A stretch of DNA of 21,957 nucleotides. Source: Phycisphaerales bacterium UBA1845. GTDB lineage: Bacteria; Planctomycetota; Phycisphaerae; UBA1845. Below the pieces are notes generated by a model. The model worked only from the letters and a program-made list of their open reading frames with translations. It ran no database searches and had not been told where the DNA came from. The DNA lies in assembly GCA_002338715.1 (NCBI GenBank), contig DDIR01000044.1, positions 24,538-46,494 of the forward strand, read 5' to 3'. The translations under genes were made by a program, and so were the position numbers. This document shows positions 8,403 to 16,380 of this stretch, piece by piece. How positions within the stretch are numbered: position 1 is the first letter of the stretch; each line of letters begins with the position of its first letter.

Positions 8403-10696
8403 TACGGTGTGTCGTATAGCGTGATGAAGGTTACCGCATCGTAAAGATCGACGTCCCCATCATTGTCCAGATCCGAATCGGCGAATTCGCCGGCAGAGCA
8501 TCCGGCGGGCGGCGTCGTCGTGTTGGGCCCACCAATACACTCGGCAAACACCGCGTAGTCCGCACCATCGATGTCGCCATCGGTGTCGAAGTCCACTTCA
8601 AAGTACATCCCGATCGCCGTCATCATCGGGCGAATCTCGGGGTTGGACATGAAAACCCGCCAGCACAAACCGGTGCGGTAGTTTTCGATCATCGGCGCGA
8701 TGGGCCCCTGGTCGATCGCGATGTAACCCGGTGCGATCCAATTCTCACCGGGATGGTACGCGTCATAGAAGCCGGCTGGTCCGAGCAGCGATGACCCGTA
8801 GGTGTCGTAGAAGTATCGCATTGTCGCCAATGATTCTTCCGGCGTGTATGGCGTGGCGCTCGCAGCCGCTGTCGGTGAAATCGTTCCGTTGTCGTTGGTC
8901 GGTGAGTGAGCGCTGTACCCGAACGGATCGAAGCTTGCGGTCAAGCCCCATCCGAACGCATTGTACCCGACGAAGTCGTTGGGGTTGTCGATCGCGTATT
9001 CGCGATGAAGCAGGGAGATGTTGCGGGCGTTCTCGAAATAGTTGGTGTGGCTGTCACGCTTGTATCGTGGGTCGAAACCGAGATTGGAATAGTGCGTGAA
9101 GAACAGCGGTCCGCCGCCGATCGGTCCAACATCCTGCGTGATACCGTAGAACGTGTTGCCATTGTCATACCCGCCGACGCCTGCCCAGCCCGACGTATAC
9201 GCCGCTGCCGGCATGGGGTGGGTCGGTGATGCAACCGCGAGCAGGTACACCATCATCGCCTCATTGTAGCCGCGCACCTGATGATTCAGCGCGAAATCAA
9301 AATCGGGCGACCAGTGCCAGTACAAGATATTGCTGCCCGGGAAGCGGCGATACCAATCCCATTCGACGCCTTCCCACATGCTCGTCGCCCGCGAACGAAT
9401 CTCAACTTCAACCGGATCGACCGGATCATCGAAGTACTGGCGAACGGACAAAATGCCTTCGACGAGAAATGCCGTCTCGACCAGGTCGCCACCGTTGTCC
9501 ATCGCGCCTGCGAATGCAATGGTTGCACCGGTGACGCCGTTGTAGTGATGCGACCATGCACCGTGATATCGCGGTGTTGTGTCTTCAAGGAACGTGAGGA
9601 TTTGAAGGACGCGGGCTGCGATGTCGGCGCGGGTTTCGTATCCGCGTTCAGCCCCAACGATGAACGTGATCAAACCCATTCCAGTGCCACCAGTTGTCAC
9701 TGTGTTGAGCGAATGGCCCATGTTGATGCCTTCGCGGGCCAACCCGCAATTGGGATGACCGAAGTTCCAGAAATAACGGAAGTGGCTTTCCTGGATCAGG
9801 TCAAGCAGGGCGTCATCGGTCAGTCCGTTGTAGGCGGCTTCGACCACCGTGCTGTTGGCCAACTCGTTACCACCGACTTGCGTGGCGACGTAGTAATAGC
9901 CGGTCGGTGCGCCCGGTCCGACGTTGTCGCGGTAGCTGGTGGTGGTCAGCGGTGGGCCATTGAGTTTAACGAATGGTCCGCCGACATTGTCGCCGCGGTA
10001 GACGTTGTAGCCGTCAAGCCCGGGTTCATCCGACGCATTCCACGCGAGGTCGACATGGTCTTCGAATGCGACCAATGCGAGTTCGCTTGGTTGTGGTGGG
10101 TCTTGCGGATTCCGCAGTCGCATGTTGTCGACGAAAACCGTTCCGGTTGAGCCGGCTAAGTTCTCAAAGACGAACGCGAAGATGTCATTCAAGCCGGTTT
10201 GCGATCGGTTTGAAACGTCGAGTGAAACCGTAGTCCACACGTCGGCTGTGATTGGAAGTGACGTGGCTTGTTGCCAGTTGTCGGGCGGGTTCCAGGATGG
10301 ACTCCACACGCCCATGATGCCGGGGATCATTGACGGGGTAACCGCGTAAACGTCTACGAGCAACTCATCGTTGCCATCGAGGTCATACGTGGTTGAAGAC
10401 CAGTTGTGGCGAATCTCGAACTTGCCGTCGAGTTCGTTGACGAGGTCCAACCGCAGCATGAATCCGCCATCGGTCGCAGTCGGTGCGCCCCCGGTGCCCG
10501 ACGCGACGATCGAAAGAGACAAGCCGGCATCACCCGCATTGGGCGTGACGGTGAGGTCGGTTTCAGAGGGTTCGTAGCTGGCCAGCGGCGTGAAGATGTC
10601 GGCGCGTGCGAATGTCGTGAAAATCGCCAAGACGCATCCGACCAACGGGACGAGGCGCGCGTGATGCCGTGTTGAAGTGTTTATGATTCCATGCAT
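8402..10696 (-). CDS. Secreted modular GH144 (endo-beta-1,2-glucanase family) with CBM-like, Fn3 and dockerin-like domains
   Basis: A 764-residue exported enzyme. Residues 1-32 are a signal peptide (LVPLVGCVLAIFTTFARA before DIF). Residues 33-195 form a beta-rich carbohydrate-binding-like module ending in GTVFVDNMRLRNP. About 200-292 is a fibronectin-III domain (LAWNASDEPGLDGYNVYRG). About 295-695 is a canonical glucoamylase-like/GH144 domain: HFRYFWNF, GGTGMGLITFIVGAERGY, WEGVEWDWYRRFP, YWHWSPDFDF, GYNEAMMVYLLA (E479), GGPLFFTHYSNLGFDPR, AIDQGPIAPMIENYRTGLCW. Residues 700-764 are dockerin-like, with two Ca2+-type loops (DTDGDIDGAD, DLDNDGDVDLYD) and two Cys between them. The known GH144 activity is endo-cleavage of beta-1,2-glucan. 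The start has AGGGGA upstream and lies inside the end of the GH1 gene (16-base overlap), so translation is probably coupled. Confidence 0.87.
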   Translation of the reverse strand: MHGIINTSTRHHARLVPLVGCVLAIFTTFARADIFTPLASYEPSETDLTVTPNAGDAGLSLSIVASGTGGAPTATDGGFMLRLDLVNELDGKFEIRHNWSSTTYDLDGNDELLVDVYAVTPSMIPGIMGVWSPSWNPPDNWQQATSLPITADVWTTVSLDVSNRSQTGLNDIFAFVFENLAGSTGTVFVDNMRLRNPQDPPQPSELALVAFEDHVDLAWNASDEPGLDGYNVYRGDNVGGPFVKLNGPPLTTTSYRDNVGPGAPTGYYYVATQVGGNELANSTVVEAAYNGLTDDALLDLIQESHFRYFWNFGHPNCGLAREGINMGHSLNTVTTGGTGMGLITFIVGAERGYETRADIAARVLQILTFLEDTTPRYHGAWSHHYNGVTGATIAFAGAMDNGGDLVETAFLVEGILSVRQYFDDPVDPVEVEIRSRATSMWEGVEWDWYRRFPGSNILYWHWSPDFDFALNHQVRGYNEAMMVYLLAVASPTHPMPAAAYTSGWAGVGGYDNGNTFYGITQDVGPIGGGPLFFTHYSNLGFDPRYKRDSHTNYFENARNISLLHREYAIDNPNDFVGYNAFGWGLTASFDPFGYSAHSPTNDNGTISPTAAASATPYTPEESLATMRYFYDTYGSSLLGPAGFYDAYHPGENWIAPGYIAIDQGPIAPMIENYRTGLCWRVFMSNPEIRPMMTAIGMYFEVDFDTDGDIDGADYAVFAECIGGPNTTTPPAGCSAGEFADSDLDNDGDVDLYDAVTFITLYDTP

Positions 10697-12081
10697 GATT
10701 CGCGTTCCCCTGCCGAGTTTGAGTCAAGATGTTGTGGTGATTCGATAGCGTTCCAACCTCCACGGGCGATCCAGTCGGCATACCAGAGTCCGCTATCTTT
10801 GATTGTACGCACCTGCGTTTCGAAATCGCAATGAACCAAGCCGAATCGCTTGGCAAAACCGTGCGCCCATTCAAGGTTATCGATCAACGACCACACAAAA
10901 TATCCGCGTAAATCGACGCCTTTTTCTACTGCCCTGCGAGCGGATTCAAAGTGCGTCCGAATATAGTCGATGCGCTCGGGGTCGTGGACGAAGCCGTCCT
11001 CGACGATTTCGTTCTCTTTGGCCATCCCGTTTTCCGTGAGATACACGGGAAGGTTGCCGTATCGTTGAGTCAGCCAGATCAGCAGCGATTCAAGACCTTC
11101 CGCAACGATGGGCCAACCCATCGCGGTTTTCGGTCGATTCGGATCCGACCTGCGGATGTAACCCATCGGATTCTCACCGGGGGCTGCGCTGACGAGATCG
11201 CTGAAGTAGTAATTCGTCGCGATGAAGTCGATCGATTGCTTGACGAGCTTTTGATCTTCATCGGAAAACTGCGGGATCAAATCACCGTATGCGCTACGCA
11301 TTTCATTCGGGTAGTCACCGAACCAGACGGGGTCGCCAAACCAGCCGGCCATGTCGATCAAAGCCCGCTGCGCTGCGTCGCGATCATCGATCGTGTCGCT
11401 GGCGGGATACATGAACTCGCAATTGAGATTGATGCCAATTTCGCCGCGGTATCCACCGGCCCGAAACGCTGCGACTGCAAGTGCGTGGGCGCGGAGCAGT
11501 TGATGACCGACCTGAAATCCGCGTCGGCGATCCTGAACTCCTGGCGCGAATGCACCATTGAAGTAGCCGAAATATGCAACGCACCACGGCTCGTTGATGG
11601 TAAACCAATGCGACACACGATCGCCGATGCGATCAAAGATGAGTCTTGAGTAGTCTGCAAAGTGGCGGGCGGTGTCGGGGTGTTCCCAGCCGCCAAGTTT
11701 CATTTGCAATGCTTGCGGAAGATCCCAGTGATAAAGCGTGACGTATGGGGCGATGTCGGCTGCGATGAGTTCATCAACGAGACGGTCATAAAAATCGAGA
11801 CCGGCTTGGTTGACCGTGCCGGTACCTTCCGGCAGGACGCGGGGCCAACTGATGCTGAACCGGTATCCCTGAAGGTTGAGCGCCTTCATCAAGGCGACAT
11901 CATCGCGGTAATGGCTGACATGGTTGCAGGAGCGCAATCCGTTTGCACCGCCCGCGATCTTGCCCGGAATTTCACAGAAAACGTCCCAAATACTGGTCCC
12001 GCGCTGCCCGATTTCGCCTGATCCTTCGATCTGGAAGGCGGAGGTGGCTGCCCCCCAGGTGAATGGTCTTTTGGTCGTCAT
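10681..12081 (-). CDS. GH1 beta-glucosidase
   Basis: A 466-residue family 1 retaining beta-glucosidase, which hydrolyses terminal beta-glucose from short oligosaccharides. The N-terminus FTWGAATSAFQIEGS is the family signature. The acid/base is E164 in FTINEPW and the nucleophile is E350 in YLTENGM. LRGYFVWSLIDNLEWAHGF, which forms part of the sugar-binding subsite, is at 391-409. There is no signal peptide, so it acts in the cytoplasm. The open frame runs 33 codons further upstream, but the ATG at 12081 gives the normal family start; its ribosome-binding site is weak. The gene leads a two-gene minus-strand unit with the secreted GH144 gene, which it overlaps by 16 bases. The operator at 12250 lies about 170 bases upstream. 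It is probably an alternative to GH94 for imported disaccharides such as sophorose (inference). Confidence 0.95.
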   Translation of the reverse strand: MTTKRPFTWGAATSAFQIEGSGEIGQRGTSIWDVFCEIPGKIAGGANGLRSCNHVSHYRDDVALMKALNLQGYRFSISWPRVLPEGTGTVNQAGLDFYDRLVDELIAADIAPYVTLYHWDLPQALQMKLGGWEHPDTARHFADYSRLIFDRIGDRVSHWFTINEPWCVAYFGYFNGAFAPGVQDRRRGFQVGHQLLRAHALAVAAFRAGGYRGEIGINLNCEFMYPASDTIDDRDAAQRALIDMAGWFGDPVWFGDYPNEMRSAYGDLIPQFSDEDQKLVKQSIDFIATNYYFSDLVSAAPGENPMGYIRRSDPNRPKTAMGWPIVAEGLESLLIWLTQRYGNLPVYLTENGMAKENEIVEDGFVHDPERIDYIRTHFESARRAVEKGVDLRGYFVWSLIDNLEWAHGFAKRFGLVHCDFETQVRTIKDSGLWYADWIARGGWNAIESPQHLDSNSAGERESCMES

Positions 12082-12249
12082 TATTGGAGTTTTCCGAAGC
12101 CCTGACAGGGGGTTTGACCAATTCGATGACAGATCTAAGATCTTTTCTAGAATAAAGTTGCGCGATACATCGTGGCCCATTGAAACCGGGGCGCGAATTC
12201 AATGTGATCATAGGTCAGTTCGGCGCTAAAATACATCGTAACAAGGTAT

Positions 12250-12263
12250 GAAAGCGCTTGCAA
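12250..12263. promoter_or_regulatory. Second LacI-type operator
   Basis: TGAAAGCGCTTGCA differs by one base from the perfect palindrome at 5774 and keeps the AAAGCGCTT core. Its right half overlaps the -35 of the plus-strand promoter at 12259, a position suited to repression. It may also serve the divergent GH1 gene. Confidence 0.75.
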
Positions 12264-12287
12264 TGGTGGGTCGGCGCGTTTATGATG
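12259..12287 (+). promoter_or_regulatory. Promoter for the PEP-CTERM gene
   Basis: TTGCAA (12259-12264), a 17-base spacer and TATGAT (12282-12287) form a good sigma70-type promoter. The operator at 12250-12263 covers the -35. The predicted leader is about 110 bases long. Confidence 0.55.
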
Positions 12288-12393
12288 GACTATAGTCCGA
12301 GGGCGTCTCTACCGCTGCACCGGACTCTCTTCCGCGGCAGCGATTATTGTGAGCAAATGTGGCTCTGCGGCGACTTTTCAAATCTCTCATTTT

Positions 12394-12400
12394 GGAGGAG
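12394..12400 (+). promoter_or_regulatory. Ribosome-binding site of the PEP-CTERM gene
   Basis: GGAGGAG ends five bases before the ATG at 12406, a near-perfect Shine-Dalgarno. It settles the start in favour of 12406 rather than the upstream in-frame GTG at 12349. Confidence 0.8.
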
Positions 12401-12405
12401 TAAAG

Positions 12406-13215
12406 ATGCAACAAAGGAAAGGCACAAGCTATTCACTGCTGGTCGCAGTGGCTACGGTCACCGCGCTGGGTGTTGCGGTTGAGGCCATGGCGGCTCCAAC
12501 GGTCACGGGTGCGCTGCTCAATACCCGCGTCTTCAATGACGATGGCGGTTCAACGCTCAACACAATCAACAACTTTCCCACTCAGGTGCAGTTCGACGAC
12601 ACAACGAATTCAGGTGCCGGTTTCGCAAATCTGCACAACTTCCACCTCGCCAGCGATTTCATCACCGAAGCCGTGTTCAACAACGGCGACAGCTTTGACT
12701 TCTCAGCCGACCTGACAATCAGCGGCGACGGTCAAGGCGAAGGCGGTCTTCAAGTCGCACCCTGGTGGTCGCACAATGTCGACGGCCGCTTCAACTTCCG
12801 GACCACCGATGGCGAAATCGCCGTTTTCGGTGGTCGTCTTCCTTTTTACAGCTTCACCGGTTCGCAGGGCCTGACCTACACCAAGGGTGACACGGTCAAT
12901 GTCGGCGTGAAGTATCGCGCGAATGGCCTCAGCTCAGGTTCACCCGCGACGATTGAGTATTTGCTGACCCTCGGTGGAAATGATTACACCAGCGGCCCGT
13001 TGGCATTCGATGAAGGCAATGCAGCTGAAGGCATGGGCACGTGGGGCATGCTCGATGACGCCCGCGTTGGTGGTTATGTCCAGTACTTCACCGGTGGCAG
13101 TGGTGCAGGCAACGGTCTGGTCGCGAACTTTGGCAACATGAGCTTTGTACCTGAACCGGCAAGTCTCGCGCTGTTGGCGATGGGTGCCGTGACGATGCTT
13201 CGTCGTCGTCGCTAG
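12406..13215 (+). CDS. PEP-CTERM sorting-signal surface protein
   Basis: A 269-residue exported protein. Residues 1-29 are a signal peptide (SLLVAVATVTALGVAVEAMA). Residues 248-269 form a classic PEP-CTERM tail: a VPEPAS motif, a hydrophobic stretch and four terminal arginines. In this system exosortase handles the tail and the protein ends up at the cell surface or in exopolysaccharide. The mature part is beta-rich, with many Gly, Asn and aromatic residues and no Cys; I do not recognise a catalytic domain. A jelly-roll or lectin-like fold is possible but unproven. It is the first gene behind the operator-controlled promoter at 12259, which suggests induction along with the glycan-degrading enzymes and a role in glycan capture or surface attachment. 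A stem-loop follows at 13297. Confidence 0.85.
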   Translation: MQQRKGTSYSLLVAVATVTALGVAVEAMAAPTVTGALLNTRVFNDDGGSTLNTINNFPTQVQFDDTTNSGAGFANLHNFHLASDFITEAVFNNGDSFDFSADLTISGDGQGEGGLQVAPWWSHNVDGRFNFRTTDGEIAVFGGRLPFYSFTGSQGLTYTKGDTVNVGVKYRANGLSSGSPATIEYLLTLGGNDYTSGPLAFDEGNAAEGMGTWGMLDDARVGGYVQYFTGGSGAGNGLVANFGNMSFVPEPASLALLAMGAVTMLRRRR

Positions 13216-13296
13216 TCAAATGAAGTTTGAATGCTGCGCGTTGACGCGCCTGATCCAATGGCGCGATGCGTGCGGACGATTGTTTTCCTTCATTGC

Positions 13297-13326
13297 GATG
13301 CGGCAGCAGCGAATCGCTGCCGCATC
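13297..13326 (+). terminator. Strong stem-loop after the PEP-CTERM gene
   Basis: GATGCGGCAGC (13297-13307) and GCTGCCGCATC (13316-13326) form a perfect 11-base stem with an 8-base loop. No T-run follows on either strand, so it may be a weak terminator or a 3'-end stabiliser that lets the surface gene be expressed more than the genes behind it. Confidence 0.55.
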
Positions 13327-13379
13327 GGACTGAGGGGAATACGCAGATGAATTCGGGGGAACACGGGGACGTATGAAGC

Positions 13380-13385
13380 AAGGGA
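13380..13385 (+). promoter_or_regulatory. Ribosome-binding site of the pseudopilin gene
   Basis: AAGGGA lies eight bases before the ATG at 13394. The earlier in-frame ATGs (13373, 13385) lack a well-spaced site. Confidence 0.5.
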
Positions 13386-13393
13386 TGGCCAAC

Positions 13394-14272
13394 ATGCGAT
13401 TGAGAAGAAACCGAGCTGGATTCACGCTGGTCGAACTGTTGGTGGTGATATCCATCATCGCTTTGCTTGTCTCGATCCTGCTGCCTTCCCTCAAGAAGGC
13501 GCGCGATCAGGCGAAGGACACATTGTGCAAGGCGAACATGCATCAACTGGGTCTCGCGGTTCAATACTACGTGCAAGATTCCCAAGATCACCTGCCATGG
13601 ATTCCGGGCGTTCCGATTGGCGGTGGCAGCCCGTACCACAAAGCCCCCTTCAAACAATACCGACATATCCTGCAACTCTGGCCTTACCTTAAAGATCTGA
13701 AAATCTACGAGTGCCCAAAGGCGAAGTCGGCCAACGCAAAAGGTGGCCAACCCGGTGCTCGGTCAATCACGGCAGAAGAATTCGTTTCGATGCAGGATAG
13801 TGCCAGTCCTTCGATGACCCAGTACTTCGCGGTCAAGAGCGACCCGCTCGTCAAGAAGTTTGTTCAGAATCGTGAATTCTCGTTCGTCAGCGTGCAGGAG
13901 TTTCAGGACCCAAGCACGAAGTTGCTGAAGAATGTGTACACAGAGTATTGGTTCAACGATTGGAATGACGGAGCCGGTGACATTCCGGCGATCAGCGGAA
14001 ATCTGATCAACATGATTCCGTTCCCCGATTTGTCGGTGATGTTCAGCGATGCATTGCCACAGCGTCCGCGTCACAACGGCGGGCATCACATTCTCTTCCT
14101 CGACACCCACGTCGAGTGGTTCAAGCAAGAACGATATTTCGACTACGAAGCCGGCAGTTATCAAGAGGCGAACGATAAAGATCGGTTTGGTAATCGCCCG
14201 TATTGGTCGTGGGGTTTGAGCAAGGGCGGAAACAAGGTCGTGGACGGTTCGACGGGTCAGTACTCGAACTAG
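13394..14272 (+). CDS. Type II secretion / type IV pilin-like pseudopilin (prepilin N-methylation protein)
   Basis: A 292-residue protein with a class III prepilin signal. A short basic leader (MRLRRNRAG) precedes [19 protein letters not shown], and prepilin peptidase would cut between G and F. The [12 protein letters not shown] continuation is characteristic of Phycisphaerae. The C-terminal part has the RHNGG...[11 protein letters not shown] motif found in the large planctomycete pseudopilin group (H-X9-DG / DUF1559-like). Such proteins are inserted in the inner membrane and may be built into a pseudopilus; planctomycetes carry many of them, often next to secreted or surface proteins. Starts at 13373 or 13385 would only lengthen the leader. 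It lies between a PEP-CTERM gene and a multi-module binding protein, suggesting a role in exporting or displaying them (inference). Confidence 0.88.
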   Translation: MRLRRNRAGFTLVELLVVISIIALLVSILLPSLKKARDQAKDTLCKANMHQLGLAVQYYVQDSQDHLPWIPGVPIGGGSPYHKAPFKQYRHILQLWPYLKDLKIYECPKAKSANAKGGQPGARSITAEEFVSMQDSASPSMTQYFAVKSDPLVKKFVQNREFSFVSVQEFQDPSTKLLKNVYTEYWFNDWNDGAGDIPAISGNLINMIPFPDLSVMFSDALPQRPRHNGGHHILFLDTHVEWFKQERYFDYEAGSYQEANDKDRFGNRPYWSWGLSKGGNKVVDGSTGQYSN

Positions 14273-14436
14273 GCGGATTGCGCATTCGGCGGATCAGGTC
14301 GAAAGCCAATCGCGCGTGGTTGCGGTCCAAGAGGTTGAACGAAGTCAACAGGTTTGATTGAAGATCAAAACGTCGCACGAGTGCAGTCCACTTGGGCGGA
14401 AAGCGGCAAAGTTCAAGAGGCGGAAGGAAAGCAGTG

Positions 14437-16257
14437 ATGAAAGCTCAAAAAACATTGGTATTGGCGATGCTTGCGTCGCTGATTTCGTTCGGAGCAGCAA
14501 ATGCAGCTCAAAATATCTTGCTCAACGGCAGCATCGAAGACAGCGACGCAAATGCGCTGGATCCGTTTGTTCCCGGTGGATGGGAACTCAGCGGCAACGT
14601 GATTGAACGCTCGTCGGAGGCGAATCTCGTCCCGGTCGGCGCAGGACACGCGCTGAAGGCATTCCAAAGCAACCCGACCGAACTGGCGTTCCAGGATATC
14701 CCGGTCGCGGGTGGCTCGGACAGTGTCACGGTCAGTGCTCAGTTGTATACCAGAACAGGTGACAAAGTCGGCGGGAACGCGATTGCGGGTATCGCACTCG
14801 GATTCTTCGACAACGGAGGCAATCAGGTCGGCGGTGCCACGCAGTTTAACTTCGTGATGGATGCGTCTTCGCCGGCTGACACCTGGATTCCGGCGTCAAT
14901 CGGCCCGGTGGCGGCGCCTGCGGGAGCAACCAAAGCCAGAATGACCTGCGTCTGGATTGCAAGCTCCGGTTCCGGTGCTGCGTTTTGGGACGACGCACGG
15001 TTGACCCTCAACGGCGATCCGACCAACCTCCTCGCCAACGGTGATTTTGAGTTGGCTGGTCCCGGTGAAGCGTCCCCCAATGCAGTGGCTGAATGGGGCG
15101 GATTCGGTGATCAGCGTCCTTCAGAAGATCATTCGCTTCACGGTGATGTCAGCTTGAAGATCGGCACCGATTCGGCGTTCAGTGGACTGTTCCAGAACAT
15201 GACCGAGGTCTTTGAAGGCGAACGCGTTTTGCTCAAAGGACGCGTGTTGCACACCTCGACCAACGGTTTGACGAACAACGCCCTTGCCGGTTTGAAGCTT
15301 GAATTCTCACCGCCCGGTGGTTCATCGCTGCCGCCGCCTTCGGAAAACTTCCCATTCGGTGCGGACTCGACGTCCAACGCGTGGGTGATGATCGACATCG
15401 GTACCATTGGTGTTGAAGTTCCGGATGATGCCGGTCTCGCCCGTATTACGATGATCATGTTCCCCGATGCGTCGACCAACAGCGTCGTTTATTTTGATCA
15501 GGCGTTCGCGGCATTGTCCCGCGCCCCGTCAACGAACCTGTTGACCAACTCGAGTTTTGAAAACGGATTCGGTGGTCCCAACGGAATCGACGATTGGCAG
15601 GAGTTTGGTCCGGAAGCACAGCTTTCGTTTGAAGTCGGTGGGTTGGAGAACAACCTGGTGGATGAAGATGTGTTTGGTGCCAGTGCGAAGATGGCTGGTT
15701 CCGATTTCACCGGTATCTCGCAAGAAATTTCGCTGCCATCGACGCTTCTGCCAAATGAAACGTTGTACGTGCGGGCTTTCGTCAGGCAGCAGGATGTCGA
15801 AGCCCAGCAGCTTCACGGTACCGCAAAAGCCGGCGTCAAGATCGAATGGATCGCGGGAACGCTTCCCGGCGTTATCGATATTGGCAGCAGTGCCGATGAT
15901 CATACGATTGACTCCACCAGTCCGACCGATGTCTGGATTCCATTGGAAATCGACTTCACGATGCCAGCCGGCAATGCCGCGTTGACGCGAGCTGTCTGCA
16001 TTGTGTCAGCCGGCACGGGAACGGGCGAAGTCTTCTTTGACAATCTTGAAGCCGTCATCACCAATCGTTTCGATGGCGCAGATGCCGACGGCGACGACGA
16101 CGAAGACCTGTTCAACTTCGGCGAGTTCCAACGGTGTTTCACCGGTAGCGGTGCGGGCGATCTCGATTGGAATTGCACGGTGTTCGACAACGACGAAGAT
16201 ATCGACATCGATCTGGTTGACTTCAACTACTTCCACCCGAGAATCACGGGCCCGTAA
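14437..16257 (+). CDS. Secreted protein with three tandem CBM-like modules and a dockerin-like C-terminus
   Basis: A 606-residue exported protein with no recognisable catalytic domain. Residues 1-23 are a signal peptide (LVLAMLASLISFGAANA). Three repeats of about 170 residues start at NILLNGSIED (26), NLLANGDFEL (197) and NLLTNSSFEN (367). Each closes with a similar strand: AAFWDDARLTL, VVYFDQAFAAL, EVFFDNLEAVI. This is the pattern of CBM4/9-like (CenC-type) carbohydrate-binding modules. Residues 545-606 are dockerin-like: two acidic Ca2+-type loops (DADGDDDEDL, DNDEDIDIDLVDF) separated by a segment with two Cys. The frame extends 15 codons upstream, but the ATG at 14437 has a GGAAGG site and yields the signal peptide. 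It probably binds the target glycan outside the cell and presents it to the enzymes. A terminator follows at 16303. Confidence 0.8.
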   Translation: MKAQKTLVLAMLASLISFGAANAAQNILLNGSIEDSDANALDPFVPGGWELSGNVIERSSEANLVPVGAGHALKAFQSNPTELAFQDIPVAGGSDSVTVSAQLYTRTGDKVGGNAIAGIALGFFDNGGNQVGGATQFNFVMDASSPADTWIPASIGPVAAPAGATKARMTCVWIASSGSGAAFWDDARLTLNGDPTNLLANGDFELAGPGEASPNAVAEWGGFGDQRPSEDHSLHGDVSLKIGTDSAFSGLFQNMTEVFEGERVLLKGRVLHTSTNGLTNNALAGLKLEFSPPGGSSLPPPSENFPFGADSTSNAWVMIDIGTIGVEVPDDAGLARITMIMFPDASTNSVVYFDQAFAALSRAPSTNLLTNSSFENGFGGPNGIDDWQEFGPEAQLSFEVGGLENNLVDEDVFGASAKMAGSDFTGISQEISLPSTLLPNETLYVRAFVRQQDVEAQQLHGTAKAGVKIEWIAGTLPGVIDIGSSADDHTIDSTSPTDVWIPLEIDFTMPAGNAALTRAVCIVSAGTGTGEVFFDNLEAVITNRFDGADADGDDDEDLFNFGEFQRCFTGSGAGDLDWNCTVFDNDEDIDIDLVDFNYFHPRITGP

Positions 16258-16302
16258 GGAAGACGCCCAGTACGCTGAATGTCAGCAAAACAAAGACAAC
16301 CG

Positions 16303-16337
16303 AATGCCCTGCCGGATCTTCCGCGCAGGGCATTTTT
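16303..16337 (+). terminator. Intrinsic terminator after the triple-CBM gene
   Basis: AATGCCCTGC (16303-16312) pairs with GCAGGGCATT (16325-16334) around a 12-base loop, and a T-run (16333-16337) closes the structure. It lies only 43 bases before the next ATG. Confidence 0.85.
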
Positions 16338-16380
16338 ATGCGCAGACGACAACTCTTGCAGAATTCGAGGCAAATCAATA

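Larger units (their letters stand above)
12082..12405. other. Divergent intergenic region between GH1 and PEP-CTERM genes
   Basis: No gene is seen in these 324 bases. It contains the second LacI-type operator and a good plus-strand promoter (12250-12287) and the ribosome-binding site at 12394. Two AGATCT palindromes stand close together near 12130-12142. A minus-strand promoter for GH1 must also lie here but is not obvious. Confidence 0.6.

Noticed and set aside
8404..8600. Cellulosome-type dockerin implying a cellulosome
   Set aside because: No cohesin or scaffoldin in the window, and the tails differ by a Cys pair.
9281..10150. 289-codon plus-strand open frame opposite the secreted GH144 gene
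   Set aside because: It is the antisense of a clear multi-domain enzyme, has no ribosome-binding site and shows no recognisable domain.
10951..11649. 232-codon plus-strand frame opposite GH1
   Set aside because: Shadow of the GH1 gene; the GH1 active-site motifs lie in the other strand.
12349..12405. GTG start at 12349 for the PEP-CTERM protein
   Set aside because: It would put 19 polar residues ahead of the signal peptide; the GGAGGAG site points to 12406.
13088..13750. 220-codon minus-strand frame across the PEP-CTERM and pseudopilin genes
   Set aside because: Antisense to two well-supported genes and spans the stem-loop at 13297.
14334..14369. Two small inverted repeats (GTTGA/TCAAC, TTTGAT/ATCAAA) before the triple-CBM gene
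   Set aside because: Five- and six-base stems are expected by chance and are not followed by a T-run.
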